Part shown: one piece after another, positions 42,467-50,294 of the stretch
Layout: each line of letters starts with the position of its first letter
Numbering within the stretch: position 1 is the stretch's first letter
Source of the DNA: Nitrospira sp.
GTDB taxonomy: Bacteria > Nitrospirota > Nitrospiria > Nitrospirales > Nitrospiraceae
NCBI GenBank assembly: GCA_030444405.1
Contig: JARFPM010000012.1
Location: 1-64,000 of the forward strand
Length of the DNA stretch: 64,000 nt
Direction: 5' to 3'
Notes under the pieces: model-generated
Databases searched by the model: none
Seen by the model: the letters and a program-made list of their open reading frames with translations, nothing else
What the model was told of the DNA's origin: nothing
Made by a program: the position numbers and the translations under genes

Positions 42467-42949
42467 CTATGGGCGAACACAGTCTGGAGATTGCGCCGGC
42501 CACGTGTGCAGATGTTTCACGATCAACACAGGGTACCGATATTCAACATCATCAAGGTGGTCGATCTTTGCCCCGGATACTTCTCCGACGATCGTCATCC
42601 TTGTTCCCTCGACAATGGTCGCGGGATCGAGAAACTCCTGCTGCATGGCAAGGAATCGCCCCTGCGATTGTTGACGGTCAAGAATCGGCCTCTCCTTCTT
42701 ATCGAGCGGCAATTGCAGAAGTTCGATCTGCGTTCCATTCTTCAGTCGTCTGGCCTTCAGCACCTCCCCTCCGAATGCCACGATCTTGCTCCTATATAAA
42801 TCAGGGACGGCCACGAGTTCACGAAACGTAACTGCTCGGTCGACCAGAGGCTCCACCGCTTCAGGAATCACTGGCTGCGAGGAACAGGCTGGGACCAGAA
42901 CCAACATCACCCACCACCAAGAGTTGAATGACGTAAGACGCATGTTCAT
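42467..42949 (-). CDS. Slp-family outer-membrane lipoprotein, ended early by TAG
   Basis: 160 residues with lipoprotein signal ending VPAC. Slp features: VTFRELVAVPDLYRSKIVAFGGEV, IELLQLPLDKKERP, QGRFLAMQQEFLDPATIVEGTRMTI split into recognisable blocks, and a final VLIVKHLHTWP. The frame stops at TAG 42467-42469, but the same frame continues for 25 more codons (PGFSIGVFGGSGGRIGGG, then GFGIGL) to TGA at 42389-42391. That Gly-rich end is the usual C-terminus of this family, so the TAG is probably a new nonsense change; the core domain is intact. Confidence 0.78.
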   Translation of the reverse strand: MNMRLTSFNSWWWVMLVLVPACSSQPVIPEAVEPLVDRAVTFRELVAVPDLYRSKIVAFGGEVLKARRLKNGTQIELLQLPLDKKERPILDRQQSQGRFLAMQQEFLDPATIVEGTRMTIVGEVSGAKIDHLDDVEYRYPVLIVKHLHTWPAQSPDCVRP

Positions 42950-43109
42950 ACTATAGCGCCATGGACATGCCGTTTCTACACAGTCATGCTTGTCGAGCGT
43001 CGAACAAGGGTCTTCCCCACTGTCCTTACTTCAGCTATGATGCACCGTTGCGCCGAAACATGTGAGACACGCTCACTCGTCGAGGACCTATCCGCGTAGA
43101 GAGGTGCTG

Positions 43110-43766
43110 ATGTTACGACTCATGCTGGCCGTCATGCTGCTGCTCATGCCGTTTGGCCTTTCCTCTTGTGACAAAGCGTATATGGCGACGATGGAGAAGA
43201 TGGGCTATGCCAAACGTGACATCCTCAGCAACCGCGTCAAATCAGCGCGAGACGCCCAGGAAGACGCGAAGAAAGAGATTCAGAGCACGCTGGAGCAATT
43301 CGGACAAGTGGTTTCCTATGAAGGGGGAGATCTGGAAGCCACCTATAAGAAGCTGAGCGGTGAACTGCAGACGAGTGAAGACAGTGCCAAATCGGTCCGA
43401 AAACGGATTGCGGACGTCGAAAGCGTGGCCGATGCGCTCTTTTCGGAGTGGGAAGAAGAACTGGGGCACTATTCTAGCGCCGACCTGCGACGGAAGAGCC
43501 AGGCCAAACTCACCCAAACCAAGGGCCGCTACCGAGAGATGCTCGCGGCCATGAAACGGGCCGAACAGCGGATTGAACCGGTCCTCAAACCGTTGCGCGA
43601 TCAGGTGCTCTACCTGAAACACAATCTGAACGCCCGCGCGCTCGCTGCCATCAAGGGAGAACTCGTAAAAGTCGACGCGCAGGTCGATCAGCTGGTCAAA
43701 GACATGAACCGTTCCATCGCCGAGGCCGACAAGTTCATTCAGTCGATGGAGAAGGAATCGGACTGA
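43110..43766 (+). CDS. DUF2959 lipoprotein
   Basis: 218 residues from ATG 43110 (GAGAGG upstream). Signal peptide ending LSSC. Starts YMATMEKMGYAKRDILSNRV with ARDAQEDAKKEIQSTLEQF, then long helices (KKLSGELQTSEDSAKSVRKR, LTQTKGRYREMLAAMKRAE, VLYLKHNLNARALAAIKGEL), the standard DUF2959 pattern. Predominantly coiled-coil and periplasmic; function unknown. Probably heads the three-gene set with ypfJ and the FUN14 gene. Confidence 0.85.
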   Translation: MLRLMLAVMLLLMPFGLSSCDKAYMATMEKMGYAKRDILSNRVKSARDAQEDAKKEIQSTLEQFGQVVSYEGGDLEATYKKLSGELQTSEDSAKSVRKRIADVESVADALFSEWEEELGHYSSADLRRKSQAKLTQTKGRYREMLAAMKRAEQRIEPVLKPLRDQVLYLKHNLNARALAAIKGELVKVDAQVDQLVKDMNRSIAEADKFIQSMEKESD

Positions 43767-43790
43767 GGTGCGGCGTGAGGGAGGGCGCCT

Positions 43791-44651
43791 ATGCGTATCG
43801 ACGGCCAACGCGAAAGCGACAACATCGAAGATCGTCGCGGCATGGGCCCGGCCCGCATCGGGAGAGGCGGCCTCGGCATCGGCACCATTGTGCTGGCGCT
43901 CGCCGTCAGTTACTTCACAGGCGTCAATCCCATGACCGTGCTGAATCTCCTTACCGGCGTCCAGAGTATGACCGAAGTGTCCGCCCCATCTGAGTCCGGC
44001 CCGGTCGGCGCCCCTCAAGACCAACTGGGCAGGTTTGCCTCCGTCGTCCTTGCAGACACCGAGACTACCTGGCGAAACCTTCTCGGTCCTCGGTATGAGG
44101 ACCCACGTCTGGTGCTCTTTTCAGGGGCCGTGCAATCGGCATGCGGTACCACGTCGTCGGCCGTTGGTCCGTTCTATTGCCCCAACGATCACCGGGTCTA
44201 TTTGGACCTTGCCTTCTTCGATGAAATGGCGCATCGTCTTGGAGCGGCGGGTGACTTTGCTCAGGCCTATGTGATCGCCCACGAGGTCGGCCATCACGTG
44301 CAAAATCTCCTGGGCATTGCGGAAAAGGTTCACCGCCTCCAGCGACAGGTATCTGAAGTGGAAGGAAACGCGCTGTCGGTCCGTCTGGAACTCCAAGCCG
44401 ATTGTTATGCCGGAGTGTGGGGTCATCACGCCAACCGAGAACGAAACTTGATCGAGCCCGGCGATTTCGAAGAAGGTCTCCGCGCGGCAGCGGCCATCGG
44501 TGACGATCGATTGCAGAAAATGTCGCGGGGCCATGTGCAACCGGAAAGCTGGACCCACGGTTCATCCGAACAGCGGATGACCTGGCTCAGGCGCGGTCTC
44601 GAGTCCGGTGACCCCTCTGTCTGTAACACGTTCGACACGAAACGACTATGA
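43791..44651 (+). CDS. ypfJ: YpfJ-type neutral zinc metallopeptidase
   Basis: 286 residues. Starts MRIDGQRESDNIEDRRG, typical of the family, then one membrane segment (about 27-45). The zinc motif is AHEVGHHVQNLLG (HExxH), with third ligand in RLELQADCYAGVWGHHA. C-P-N-D and the final S-x-E-Q-R-M-TWLRRGL are also conserved. A single-pass inner-membrane protease with periplasmic or cytoplasmic catalytic domain, substrate unknown. Its stop overlaps the next start (ATGA). Confidence 0.88.
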   Translation: MRIDGQRESDNIEDRRGMGPARIGRGGLGIGTIVLALAVSYFTGVNPMTVLNLLTGVQSMTEVSAPSESGPVGAPQDQLGRFASVVLADTETTWRNLLGPRYEDPRLVLFSGAVQSACGTTSSAVGPFYCPNDHRVYLDLAFFDEMAHRLGAAGDFAQAYVIAHEVGHHVQNLLGIAEKVHRLQRQVSEVEGNALSVRLELQADCYAGVWGHHANRERNLIEPGDFEEGLRAAAAIGDDRLQKMSRGHVQPESWTHGSSEQRMTWLRRGLESGDPSVCNTFDTKRL

Positions 44652-45094
44652 GCAACGTACCAGCACAATCTCAGAGTGGCTTTTTAGAAAAGACGCTGGG
44701 AACTCTCACGTCCGACCCTCCCTGGGCGGCCAAATCGTTTCTCACCGCCAGCGCGGCGACTGTTGCTGGGGTTGGCGCCTGGCTCACCGACATGATGTCG
44801 CCGGCTCTCGCCCGTGGGGGTGCCAGCTTCCTGGGAGGGTTTTTGCTCGGCTGGGCATTGCGGAAAACCGTGAAACTGGCTCTCTTGATCGCCGGCTCAT
44901 TGCTGGTGCTCATTGCCGTCCTGAAAACGACGGGCTGGATTCACCTGGATTGGACCTTGATCCAAGCGGATGCGACTCGTACGCTTGATTGGGCTCGAGG
45001 CAAAGCCCAGGGTTTCAAAGAAGTGCTGACCGGCTATCTCCCCTCAGCCGCTGCCACCGGCGTCGGAGCATTTTTCGGATTTCGCAATAAGTAA
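44648..45094 (+). CDS. FUN14-domain membrane protein
   Basis: 148 residues. Two to three hydrophobic segments: ATVAGVGAWLTDMMSP, GGASFLGGFLLGWALRKTVK with the FUN14-type glycine spacing, LALLIAGSLLVLIAVL, and a C-terminal AAATGVGAFFGFRNK. FUN14 proteins are small membrane proteins; bacterial function is unknown. Translationally coupled to ypfJ, and convergent with the next gene 18 nt away. Confidence 0.75.
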   Translation: MSNVPAQSQSGFLEKTLGTLTSDPPWAAKSFLTASAATVAGVGAWLTDMMSPALARGGASFLGGFLLGWALRKTVKLALLIAGSLLVLIAVLKTTGWIHLDWTLIQADATRTLDWARGKAQGFKEVLTGYLPSAAATGVGAFFGFRNK

Positions 45095-45112
45095 CCGCGT
45101 ATTTCATGCCCA

Positions 45113-45481
45113 TCAATTGTTTTTCCTCACTGACCTAACATCTAGTGTTCCCAGAAAATGCGCCTCGATTGTGACCTGATCGCCGCCCTTAAGCATGACG
45201 GTTCCCATTTGACAGATGGTTGCATAGATCGCAGCAACAGTCCCGGTTTCATCCTCCACTGAGAATGTCTGTATACACTTCTCCAGCTTGGTGTTGTTGC
45301 CGATAAAGTGATTCATGCGGTAGTTTCGCACTGTGCCCTCAACCTGGACGACTTTCATCTTGTAGGCTTCCGGATACGTGATCAGGGAATCGATTTTGAC
45401 CGGCTCCGCCGCCCAGCCGGCAGGAGCAAACAGCGTAAGGGTCAGCATCGTCAGTCCCACCAATCTCATCGTCAGCCTCAT
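45113..45481 (-). CDS. Small secreted OB-fold-like protein
   Basis: 122 residues from ATG 45481, where AGGAGG stands 8 nt upstream. Signal peptide cleaved near GWAAE. The mature part (KIDSLITYPEAYKMKVVQVE, GTVRNYRMN, CIQTFSVEDETGTVAAIYAT, GGDQVTIEAHFLG) has the strand order of OB-fold proteins of the YgiW/DUF or nucleic-acid-binding type that contain 'Y-K-x-K-x-V-x-V-x-G-x-V'. Two cysteines. Function unknown. Confidence 0.65.
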   Translation of the reverse strand: MRLTMRLVGLTMLTLTLFAPAGWAAEPVKIDSLITYPEAYKMKVVQVEGTVRNYRMNHFIGNNTKLEKCIQTFSVEDETGTVAAIYATICQMGTVMLKGGDQVTIEAHFLGTLDVRSVRKNN

Positions 45482-45543
45482 CGCAGTGCCTCCTATGTTT
45501 GAAACATGATTTTGCATCCTGAGCATTCTAGGTCACTTCGGCG

Positions 45544-46455
45544 CTACAGAACGTGGCGCAGGGCTTGACCCGTCGCCGCACTGTAGGCCTCCGCAAAGGT
45601 ATGCACCTCGATCACTTGGATGGATCGCTCAACTCCAGTGAAATTGAGATGGCTGTTATCCACTGCATCGGGCACAATCATCGTGGTCTTTCTGAGATCC
45701 CGACAGGCACTCATCTTATCCACGAGTCGCCCCACGGCTTGGATCTCCGCGTTCGGCTCGATCGTCCCCGACATACAGACATCTCCGCGAATCGGATCGC
45801 CGAGCAGTGCGGCGGCAATGCCCACAGCGAAAATCCCTCCCGCACTGGTGCCATCCAACCGAGCCGGGACCAGGATGCGCACACTCAAGTATCGGGGGTC
45901 ATATCCCACTGCCCTCGTCGCAACCGCGACAGCCGTATGAAATGAATGGACGGATACGGGCATCAAGTTTGAATCGCCAAAAATCTCAGGCCCCTTTCCA
46001 TCAGCCTTGTACGCGACCGTGAGTTGCGCCACAAATCCGGTCCATGAGCCGGTAATGGAGCCGACCTTATCCTGACCAACAGTCAAAAGGGGTACTGGCA
46101 GAGACACTTCGGGAAACGGCAACGGCTTCCTTCTCTCTTGTGGCTGGGGAAATCCGGAAGCGATGCTATTCGCAATTGCCGGGGAAAGAATGCCGCCTTG
46201 TGAAGATTTCGGCGCCGGGGAAATGGTCACCGGCGAATAGGTCTTTGCCTCGCCGAGTTGCCGACAACCCGGCCATTCACGATCCGTGTACAGATCCGCT
46301 TGCCCTCGCCGAGGACACACCCAGGTCTCGCCCAGTGCCGAATGTATGGAAACATCGTTTCCGATGAAGTAGGCCAGAAACAATAGTGCAGCCAGGCGCT
46401 GCAAGTGCTGACGATTTAGAGGGTCTTCCACCACGTATACCCTTGTCTTTGGCAC
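45544..46455 (-). CDS. Stand-alone Lon-like serine protease, exported or membrane-anchored
   Basis: 303 residues. A hydrophobic segment at about 20-32 suggests a signal or anchor, followed by a region with two cysteines (WVCPRRGQ, WPGCRQ) and a Pro-rich linker. The C-terminal half is a Lon proteolytic domain: ARLDGTSAGGIFAVGIAAAL with Ser204, and AEIQAVGRLVDKMSACRDL with Lys247. The Ser-Lys spacing of 43 equals that of E. coli Lon (679/722). The AAA+ module is absent, so it would cleave without ATP-driven unfolding. Between the OB-like gene and the rnhA-ABC fusion. Confidence 0.78.
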   Translation of the reverse strand: MPKTRVYVVEDPLNRQHLQRLAALLFLAYFIGNDVSIHSALGETWVCPRRGQADLYTDREWPGCRQLGEAKTYSPVTISPAPKSSQGGILSPAIANSIASGFPQPQERRKPLPFPEVSLPVPLLTVGQDKVGSITGSWTGFVAQLTVAYKADGKGPEIFGDSNLMPVSVHSFHTAVAVATRAVGYDPRYLSVRILVPARLDGTSAGGIFAVGIAAALLGDPIRGDVCMSGTIEPNAEIQAVGRLVDKMSACRDLRKTTMIVPDAVDNSHLNFTGVERSIQVIEVHTFAEAYSAATGQALRHVL

Positions 46456-46540
46456 ATACCGGCATCTGAAGCCTATCGCTCAAAACGAGGTTCGTCAAAA
46501 ACAGCGGGGATTGTAGAACAAGAGAAGAAGACGGCGGTTG

Positions 46541-47815
46541 TTATCCCGGCAAGGCTTGATACCAGCCGTTGGCCTGAGACAGGACGATGCGGCAGTCGAA
46601 CAGGTGGCTGACGTGATCGCTGGTGAGCAACTGTAATTTCAAACCATCGGCCATGATCTTTCCCTCTCGCAGGAAGATCACGCGATCAATCTCCGGTGGA
46701 ATTTCATGCAGATGATGCGTCACAAGCAGAACGGTTTTCCCTTTTCTAATCTGAGCGCGCAGCAGCTCGAGGTACTGAAAGCAGGCCTTAGGATCGAGGC
46801 CGCTGGTTGGTTCATCAAACACGAGCACCGGGGGGTCATGCACCAATGCACGGCCCAGCAGAAATCGTCGCTGCTCGCCGGTAGACAGATGGCCGAAGCG
46901 GCGGCCTGACACGGCCAGAATCCCCAATTCCTGCATCACCTCATACGCCCTAGTCATCTGCGTTTTAGTGAAGTGTTGGTACTCGTAGGTATCGTTGCTG
47001 GCATAGAAGCCGGAAAGGATCACGTTGAGCCCTTCGGCACAGATCAGATAGTCTCGTTGGAGATCGTGCGACACCATGCCGATCTGTTTCCGCACATCCC
47101 AGACATTCCAGCGCTCATCACCCAAGAGAGCCATCCGCGTTTCGTCTCTCGGCATCACATGGACTTCGCCCGACAACAATTTGAGAAGCGTCGATTTTCC
47201 AGCTCCATTGGGGCCAAGAATGGCCGCATGTTCTCCCGCCCGCAAGGCGAAGGAGAAATCCGAGAAGACGCAGGCATCTCCTCGATAGACCGTGGCATGC
47301 TCGATATCAAGGATTGAGGCGGAACCCTCTGATCGGCTCGACTCTTGGACTGAGAAATCAATCAGACCCGAGGCTGATCGCCCGGTGCGGCGAGCCTGTT
47401 CAAGACCGGCGCGAGCCAACGCATCCGCTCGCTCATTCTCCGGGTGTCCGTTATGCCCTCTGACCCAGTGCCATTCAATGGTATGCTTGGCAACCAGCGC
47501 ATCAAGTCGCCGCCACAGGTCTTCATTTTTCACTGGGTCTTTGCCGACCGTTTTCCATCCACGCTGCTTCCAGCTGTGGATCCATTCGCTGATGCCTTTC
47601 TGGACATATTGCGAATCGGTGTAGACCCCTGCCTTCACCGACTCGGTGAATGATTGCAGCGCCTCAATCACCGCGAGGAGCTCCATCCGATTGTTTGTCG
47701 TCGCCGGCTCTCCGCCGCAGAGTTCCGTTTCAGCATCGCCGATTCGCAGCAAGACTCCCCACCCCCCAGGGCCTGGATTTCCGCTACAAGCACCATCTGT
47801 ATAGATCTCGATCAT
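46541..47815 (-). CDS. rnhA: RNase HI fused to an ABC-transporter-type ATPase
   Basis: 424 residues in one frame. Residues 1-145 are a complete RNase HI: catalytic Asp7, Glu45, Asp67 and Asp131 each sit three positions before the E. coli residues (10, 48, 70, 134), and the [12 protein letters not shown] loop is intact. A 20-residue Ser-rich linker (about 148-167) follows. Residues 168-424 are a complete ABC ATPase: Walker A GPNGAGKS at 201-208, Q-loop region near 253, signature HLSTGEQRR at 309-317, Walker B VLVFDEP at 330-336 and H-loop VTHH. RNase HI removes RNA from RNA-DNA hybrids; the ABC half resembles YlmA-type soluble ATPases rather than a permease partner. A partial copy of the ABC start lies at 50136-50246. 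Confidence 0.93.
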   Translation of the reverse strand: MIEIYTDGACSGNPGPGGWGVLLRIGDAETELCGGEPATTNNRMELLAVIEALQSFTESVKAGVYTDSQYVQKGISEWIHSWKQRGWKTVGKDPVKNEDLWRRLDALVAKHTIEWHWVRGHNGHPENERADALARAGLEQARRTGRSASGLIDFSVQESSRSEGSASILDIEHATVYRGDACVFSDFSFALRAGEHAAILGPNGAGKSTLLKLLSGEVHVMPRDETRMALLGDERWNVWDVRKQIGMVSHDLQRDYLICAEGLNVILSGFYASNDTYEYQHFTKTQMTRAYEVMQELGILAVSGRRFGHLSTGEQRRFLLGRALVHDPPVLVFDEPTSGLDPKACFQYLELLRAQIRKGKTVLLVTHHLHEIPPEIDRVIFLREGKIMADGLKLQLLTSDHVSHLFDCRIVLSQANGWYQALPG

Positions 47816-47973
47816 TCAATTCTTCGCTGTGTAACCGGCGTCAGGATTGTACTACGACACCTTCCACTTCGACTATCCCTGCCGTGACGACGTCCCGCCT
47901 GGTCGCGTGACTTGGTTGGACGACTTCAGTAGAATGGGGCGTCAATCGAGCTAATCCTTCTGGAGCGAGTCGC

Positions 47974-48360
47974 ATTCTGCGCACCCTCTTCCTCATCGGC
48001 ACAGGCGGCTTCATCGGCTCAATCCTGCGCTACCTGATGAGCGGCTATGTTCAACAGCTGAGCAAGAGCATCCAATTTCCCTTCGGCACGCTGGCCGTCA
48101 ATCTTGTGGGCTGTGCGCTGGTCGGATTTTTGGCTGAGCTGGCCGATCAGCGAGGCGTCGTCTCAGGGGAAACCAGAGCCTTTCTTATCGTCGGTCTATT
48201 GGGGGGATTTACCACATTTTCCGCGTTCGGCAACGAAACGATGAACCTCCTGCGGGACGGAGAGCTGTGGCTCGCCTGTGGAAATCTCATCGGTCATACC
48301 GTCTTGGGGCTCGTCGCCGTGTGGCTCGGCTATACGCTGGCATATCTCATCTGGAGGTGA
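47974..48360 (+). CDS. fluC: Fluoride channel FluC/CrcB
   Basis: 128 residues if started at ATT 47974. The first ATG (48037) is too late because it would remove LFLIGTGGFIGSILRYL, the first conserved helix. Upstream in frame there is no ATG, GTG or TTG; GGAG 8 nt before ATT 47974 supports that start, with CTG 47977 as an alternative. Four helices are predicted. FPFGTLAVNLVGCALVGFL and GLLGGFTTFSAFGNETMNLL carry the conserved Asn, the central Na+ site Gly-Gly-Thr/Thr and the Phe residues that line the fluoride pore. The protein is a dual-topology dimeric channel exporting fluoride. Followed after 3 nt by a DUF190 gene. Confidence 0.88.
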   Translation: MLRTLFLIGTGGFIGSILRYLMSGYVQQLSKSIQFPFGTLAVNLVGCALVGFLAELADQRGVVSGETRAFLIVGLLGGFTTFSAFGNETMNLLRDGELWLACGNLIGHTVLGLVAVWLGYTLAYLIWR

Positions 48361-48363
48361 TCG

Positions 48364-48729
48364 ATGCTTCCTTCAGACGGCACTCTTCTTCGAATCTTCA
48401 TCGGGGAACGCGACAAACATGAGAAGCAACCGTTGTACGAATGGATCGTGACTCAGGCCAGGGCCCATGGCCTGGCAGGGGCCACTGTGTTGCGTGGCCT
48501 GATGGGGTTCGGCGCCAACACCCGTGTGATCCACACGTTCAAGATCGAACGACTCTCAGAAGACCTCCCCATGATCGTTGAGCTCGTCGATACCGATGAC
48601 AAACTGGAGGACTTTCTCTCATTTGTCGAACAGCACATTCACTCGGGGATGTTGGCCACGATGGAAAAAATCCAGGTGAGGTTGTATCGGGGGAACTCCT
48701 CGTCCCAACCCGATTCACCGGCTCGGTAA
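48364..48729 (+). CDS. DUF190 protein, FluC-associated
   Basis: 121 residues, no signal. LLRIFIGERDKHEKQPLYEW, IVTQARAHGLAGATVLRGLMGFG, and DLPMIVELVDTDDKLEDFL are the DUF190 pattern, a PII-like (GlnB-like) ferredoxin-type fold. DUF190 genes commonly follow crcB, and a regulatory role in fluoride export has been proposed on that basis; it is inference. GGAGGTG overlaps the fluC stop. Confidence 0.87.
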   Translation: MLPSDGTLLRIFIGERDKHEKQPLYEWIVTQARAHGLAGATVLRGLMGFGANTRVIHTFKIERLSEDLPMIVELVDTDDKLEDFLSFVEQHIHSGMLATMEKIQVRLYRGNSSSQPDSPAR

Positions 48730-48835
48730 ATCCCTGCTGCGCATCGGACTTCTTTTCATACGTGGTTTCATGCAGCTATTCAAACCTTGCTTTTGGCGAC
48801 TCCTCCAGTGCGTGTAACTCTATGGTCCAATTCTC

Positions 48836-48863
48836 TTGACGAAGACACATATCGGCCTATAAT
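48836..48863 (+). promoter_or_regulatory. Near-consensus sigma-70 promoter
   Basis: TTGACG (48836-48841), 16-nt spacer, TATAAT (48858-48863). It would start transcription near 48870 and drive the OmpA-type gene at 48981 with a leader of about 110 nt. Confidence 0.75.
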
Positions 48864-48980
48864 TCCACCTTCAACTCGATGAGAAATAAGCACTTCTCTT
48901 CAGCCGAACGTTCGAGTCGTCGGGCATCAAGCTTGCTCCATTCAATATATTCCTTGCGCCTTTATTCATGGGAGGAAACT

Positions 48981-50006
48981 ATGCGATCCACATCACGTCA
49001 CCGAACCACGCCGTTCAGGAGCGCCGCCTTACCTCTACTGTGCGCGTTGGCCCTAGGAGGCTGCGTGAGTGCGCACAGTCACAAGCAGGCTCTTGATGAA
49101 CTCGAAGCGGTCAAAAAACGGTCGGCGGAACAGCAAGCGCAACTGACCGGTATGCGAGAGTCGCTCGACCGGGAAGCAGCTCAGCGGAAGGCCGCTGAAG
49201 AACAGGCCGCCTCGTTGGCGAAGGAACGGGAGGACCTCAAAGTTCGATCCGAACAGTTGGCCGGAGATCTCGACACTGTGCGTCGCCAGATTACGGATCT
49301 CGAACAGAAACATGCAAGCGACAGCGCTGCTGCGCAGGAGGAAGTCGCGAAGTTGCAGCAACAGGCTGCATCGCTGGAAGCCGAGGCAGCTCAAATCGCG
49401 AAGGAGCGTGAGCAACTCCGCCAGGAACAGGCTCGATTGGGCGCGACGCTCGATCATGAGCGGGCCGCCAAGGAGGCGAAGGAAGCGGAGATCGCGCGGC
49501 TTACCCGAACGCAGGAAGAGTTATCCAAGTCGCTCCAAGACGAGATCTCCAAGGGCAACATCACGATCCAGCAAGTCCGCGACCGCCTCACCATCAATTT
49601 GGTGGACCGAGTCTTGTTCGACTCGGGTCACGCGGAGGTGAAACCGGCAGGCCAGAAGGTGCTGAAGCAGGTCAGCGACCTCTTGAAAACCGTCACGGAC
49701 AAGCAGATCCGAATCGAAGGCCACACGGACAATGTGCCGATCAGCGTCAAACTGCAGAGCCGTTATAGGACGAATTGGGAACTCTCGACGGCACGGGCCA
49801 CGGCAGTCGTACGCTATCTGATCGATCAGGGCGGCGTGGATGCCCGGCAGCTCTCCGCAGTCGGGTATGCGGACACGCAACCTGTCGCCTCGAACGACAC
49901 CGACGAGGGGCGATCGGCCAACCGCAGGATTGAAATCGTGCTGTACCCCAAGGACCTCAAAGAAATCGCCGACCAGGTCGAAACCGGCGCGGCAGTATCA
50001 CAGTAG
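48981..50006 (+). CDS. OmpA-family lipoprotein with long coiled coil
   Basis: 341 residues from ATG 48981 (GGAGGAAACT). Signal peptide with lipobox ALGGC. Residues 30-200 are an uninterrupted Glu/Lys/Gln/Ala coiled coil (LDELEAVKKRSAEQQAQL and similar heptads). The OmpA_C domain at about 215-330 has VLFDSGHAEVKPAGQKVL, IRIEGHTDNVPIS, NWELSTARATAVVRYL and VGYADTQPVASNDTDEGRSANRR(I), all needed for peptidoglycan binding. A spacer between outer membrane and cell wall is the likely role. It is followed by a hairpin. Confidence 0.9.
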   Translation: MRSTSRHRTTPFRSAALPLLCALALGGCVSAHSHKQALDELEAVKKRSAEQQAQLTGMRESLDREAAQRKAAEEQAASLAKEREDLKVRSEQLAGDLDTVRRQITDLEQKHASDSAAAQEEVAKLQQQAASLEAEAAQIAKEREQLRQEQARLGATLDHERAAKEAKEAEIARLTRTQEELSKSLQDEISKGNITIQQVRDRLTINLVDRVLFDSGHAEVKPAGQKVLKQVSDLLKTVTDKQIRIEGHTDNVPISVKLQSRYRTNWELSTARATAVVRYLIDQGGVDARQLSAVGYADTQPVASNDTDEGRSANRRIEIVLYPKDLKEIADQVETGAAVSQ

Positions 50007-50020
50007 GAGAGAGTCTCATC

Positions 50021-50050
50021 GGAGGCGCGCATAGGAGACGTCGCGCCTCC
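50021..50050 (+). terminator. Hairpin after the OmpA-type gene
   Basis: GGAGGCGCG (50021-50029) pairs with CGCGCCTCC (50042-50050) across a 12-nt loop, 14 nt after the stop. A short TTT occurs about 13 nt further on. Confidence 0.6.
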
Positions 50051-50135
50051 TGCTCGGCTCCTTTAATCGACTGCTACTTCCTGTCCTTGGAGGATTCTTG
50101 GGGAGGCTTGTTATTCGAGTTATTCCAGAACCCGC

Positions 50136-50246
50136 CCCCTTCAGGCCCACGATTGCAGCATGTTCACCTTCTCGAAGCCTGAATGAGATGTCGGAGAAAA
50201 CGCAGGTGTCACCCCGGTAGACTATCGCGTGTTGGATGTCGAGAAT
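50136..50246 (-). pseudogene. ABC-ATPase N-terminal fragment behind aroC
   Basis: Minus strand: a frame reads ILDIQHAIVYRGDTCVFSDI, then SFRLREGEHAAIVGLKG. It aligns with residues 168-204 of the rnhA-ABC fusion ([20 protein letters not shown], then [17 protein letters not shown]) at about three quarters identity and breaks off inside Walker A (G-P-N-G became G-L-K-G, and A-G-K-S is missing). It has no start and lies 48 nt beyond the aroC stop. Confidence 0.8.
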
Positions 50247-50294
50247 CGGGCGTGCCTGAGAAGAGGAGACGCTGCATGTCGCCGTGAAGACTCG

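Noticed and set aside
42399-42674. Proline-rich plus-strand frame (PNPPPPPILPPEPP)
   Set aside because: It is the antisense of the glycine-rich end of the Slp gene, which has family support.
47816-47973. Fluoride riboswitch ahead of fluC
   Set aside because: The crcB-motif core was not found in this interval.
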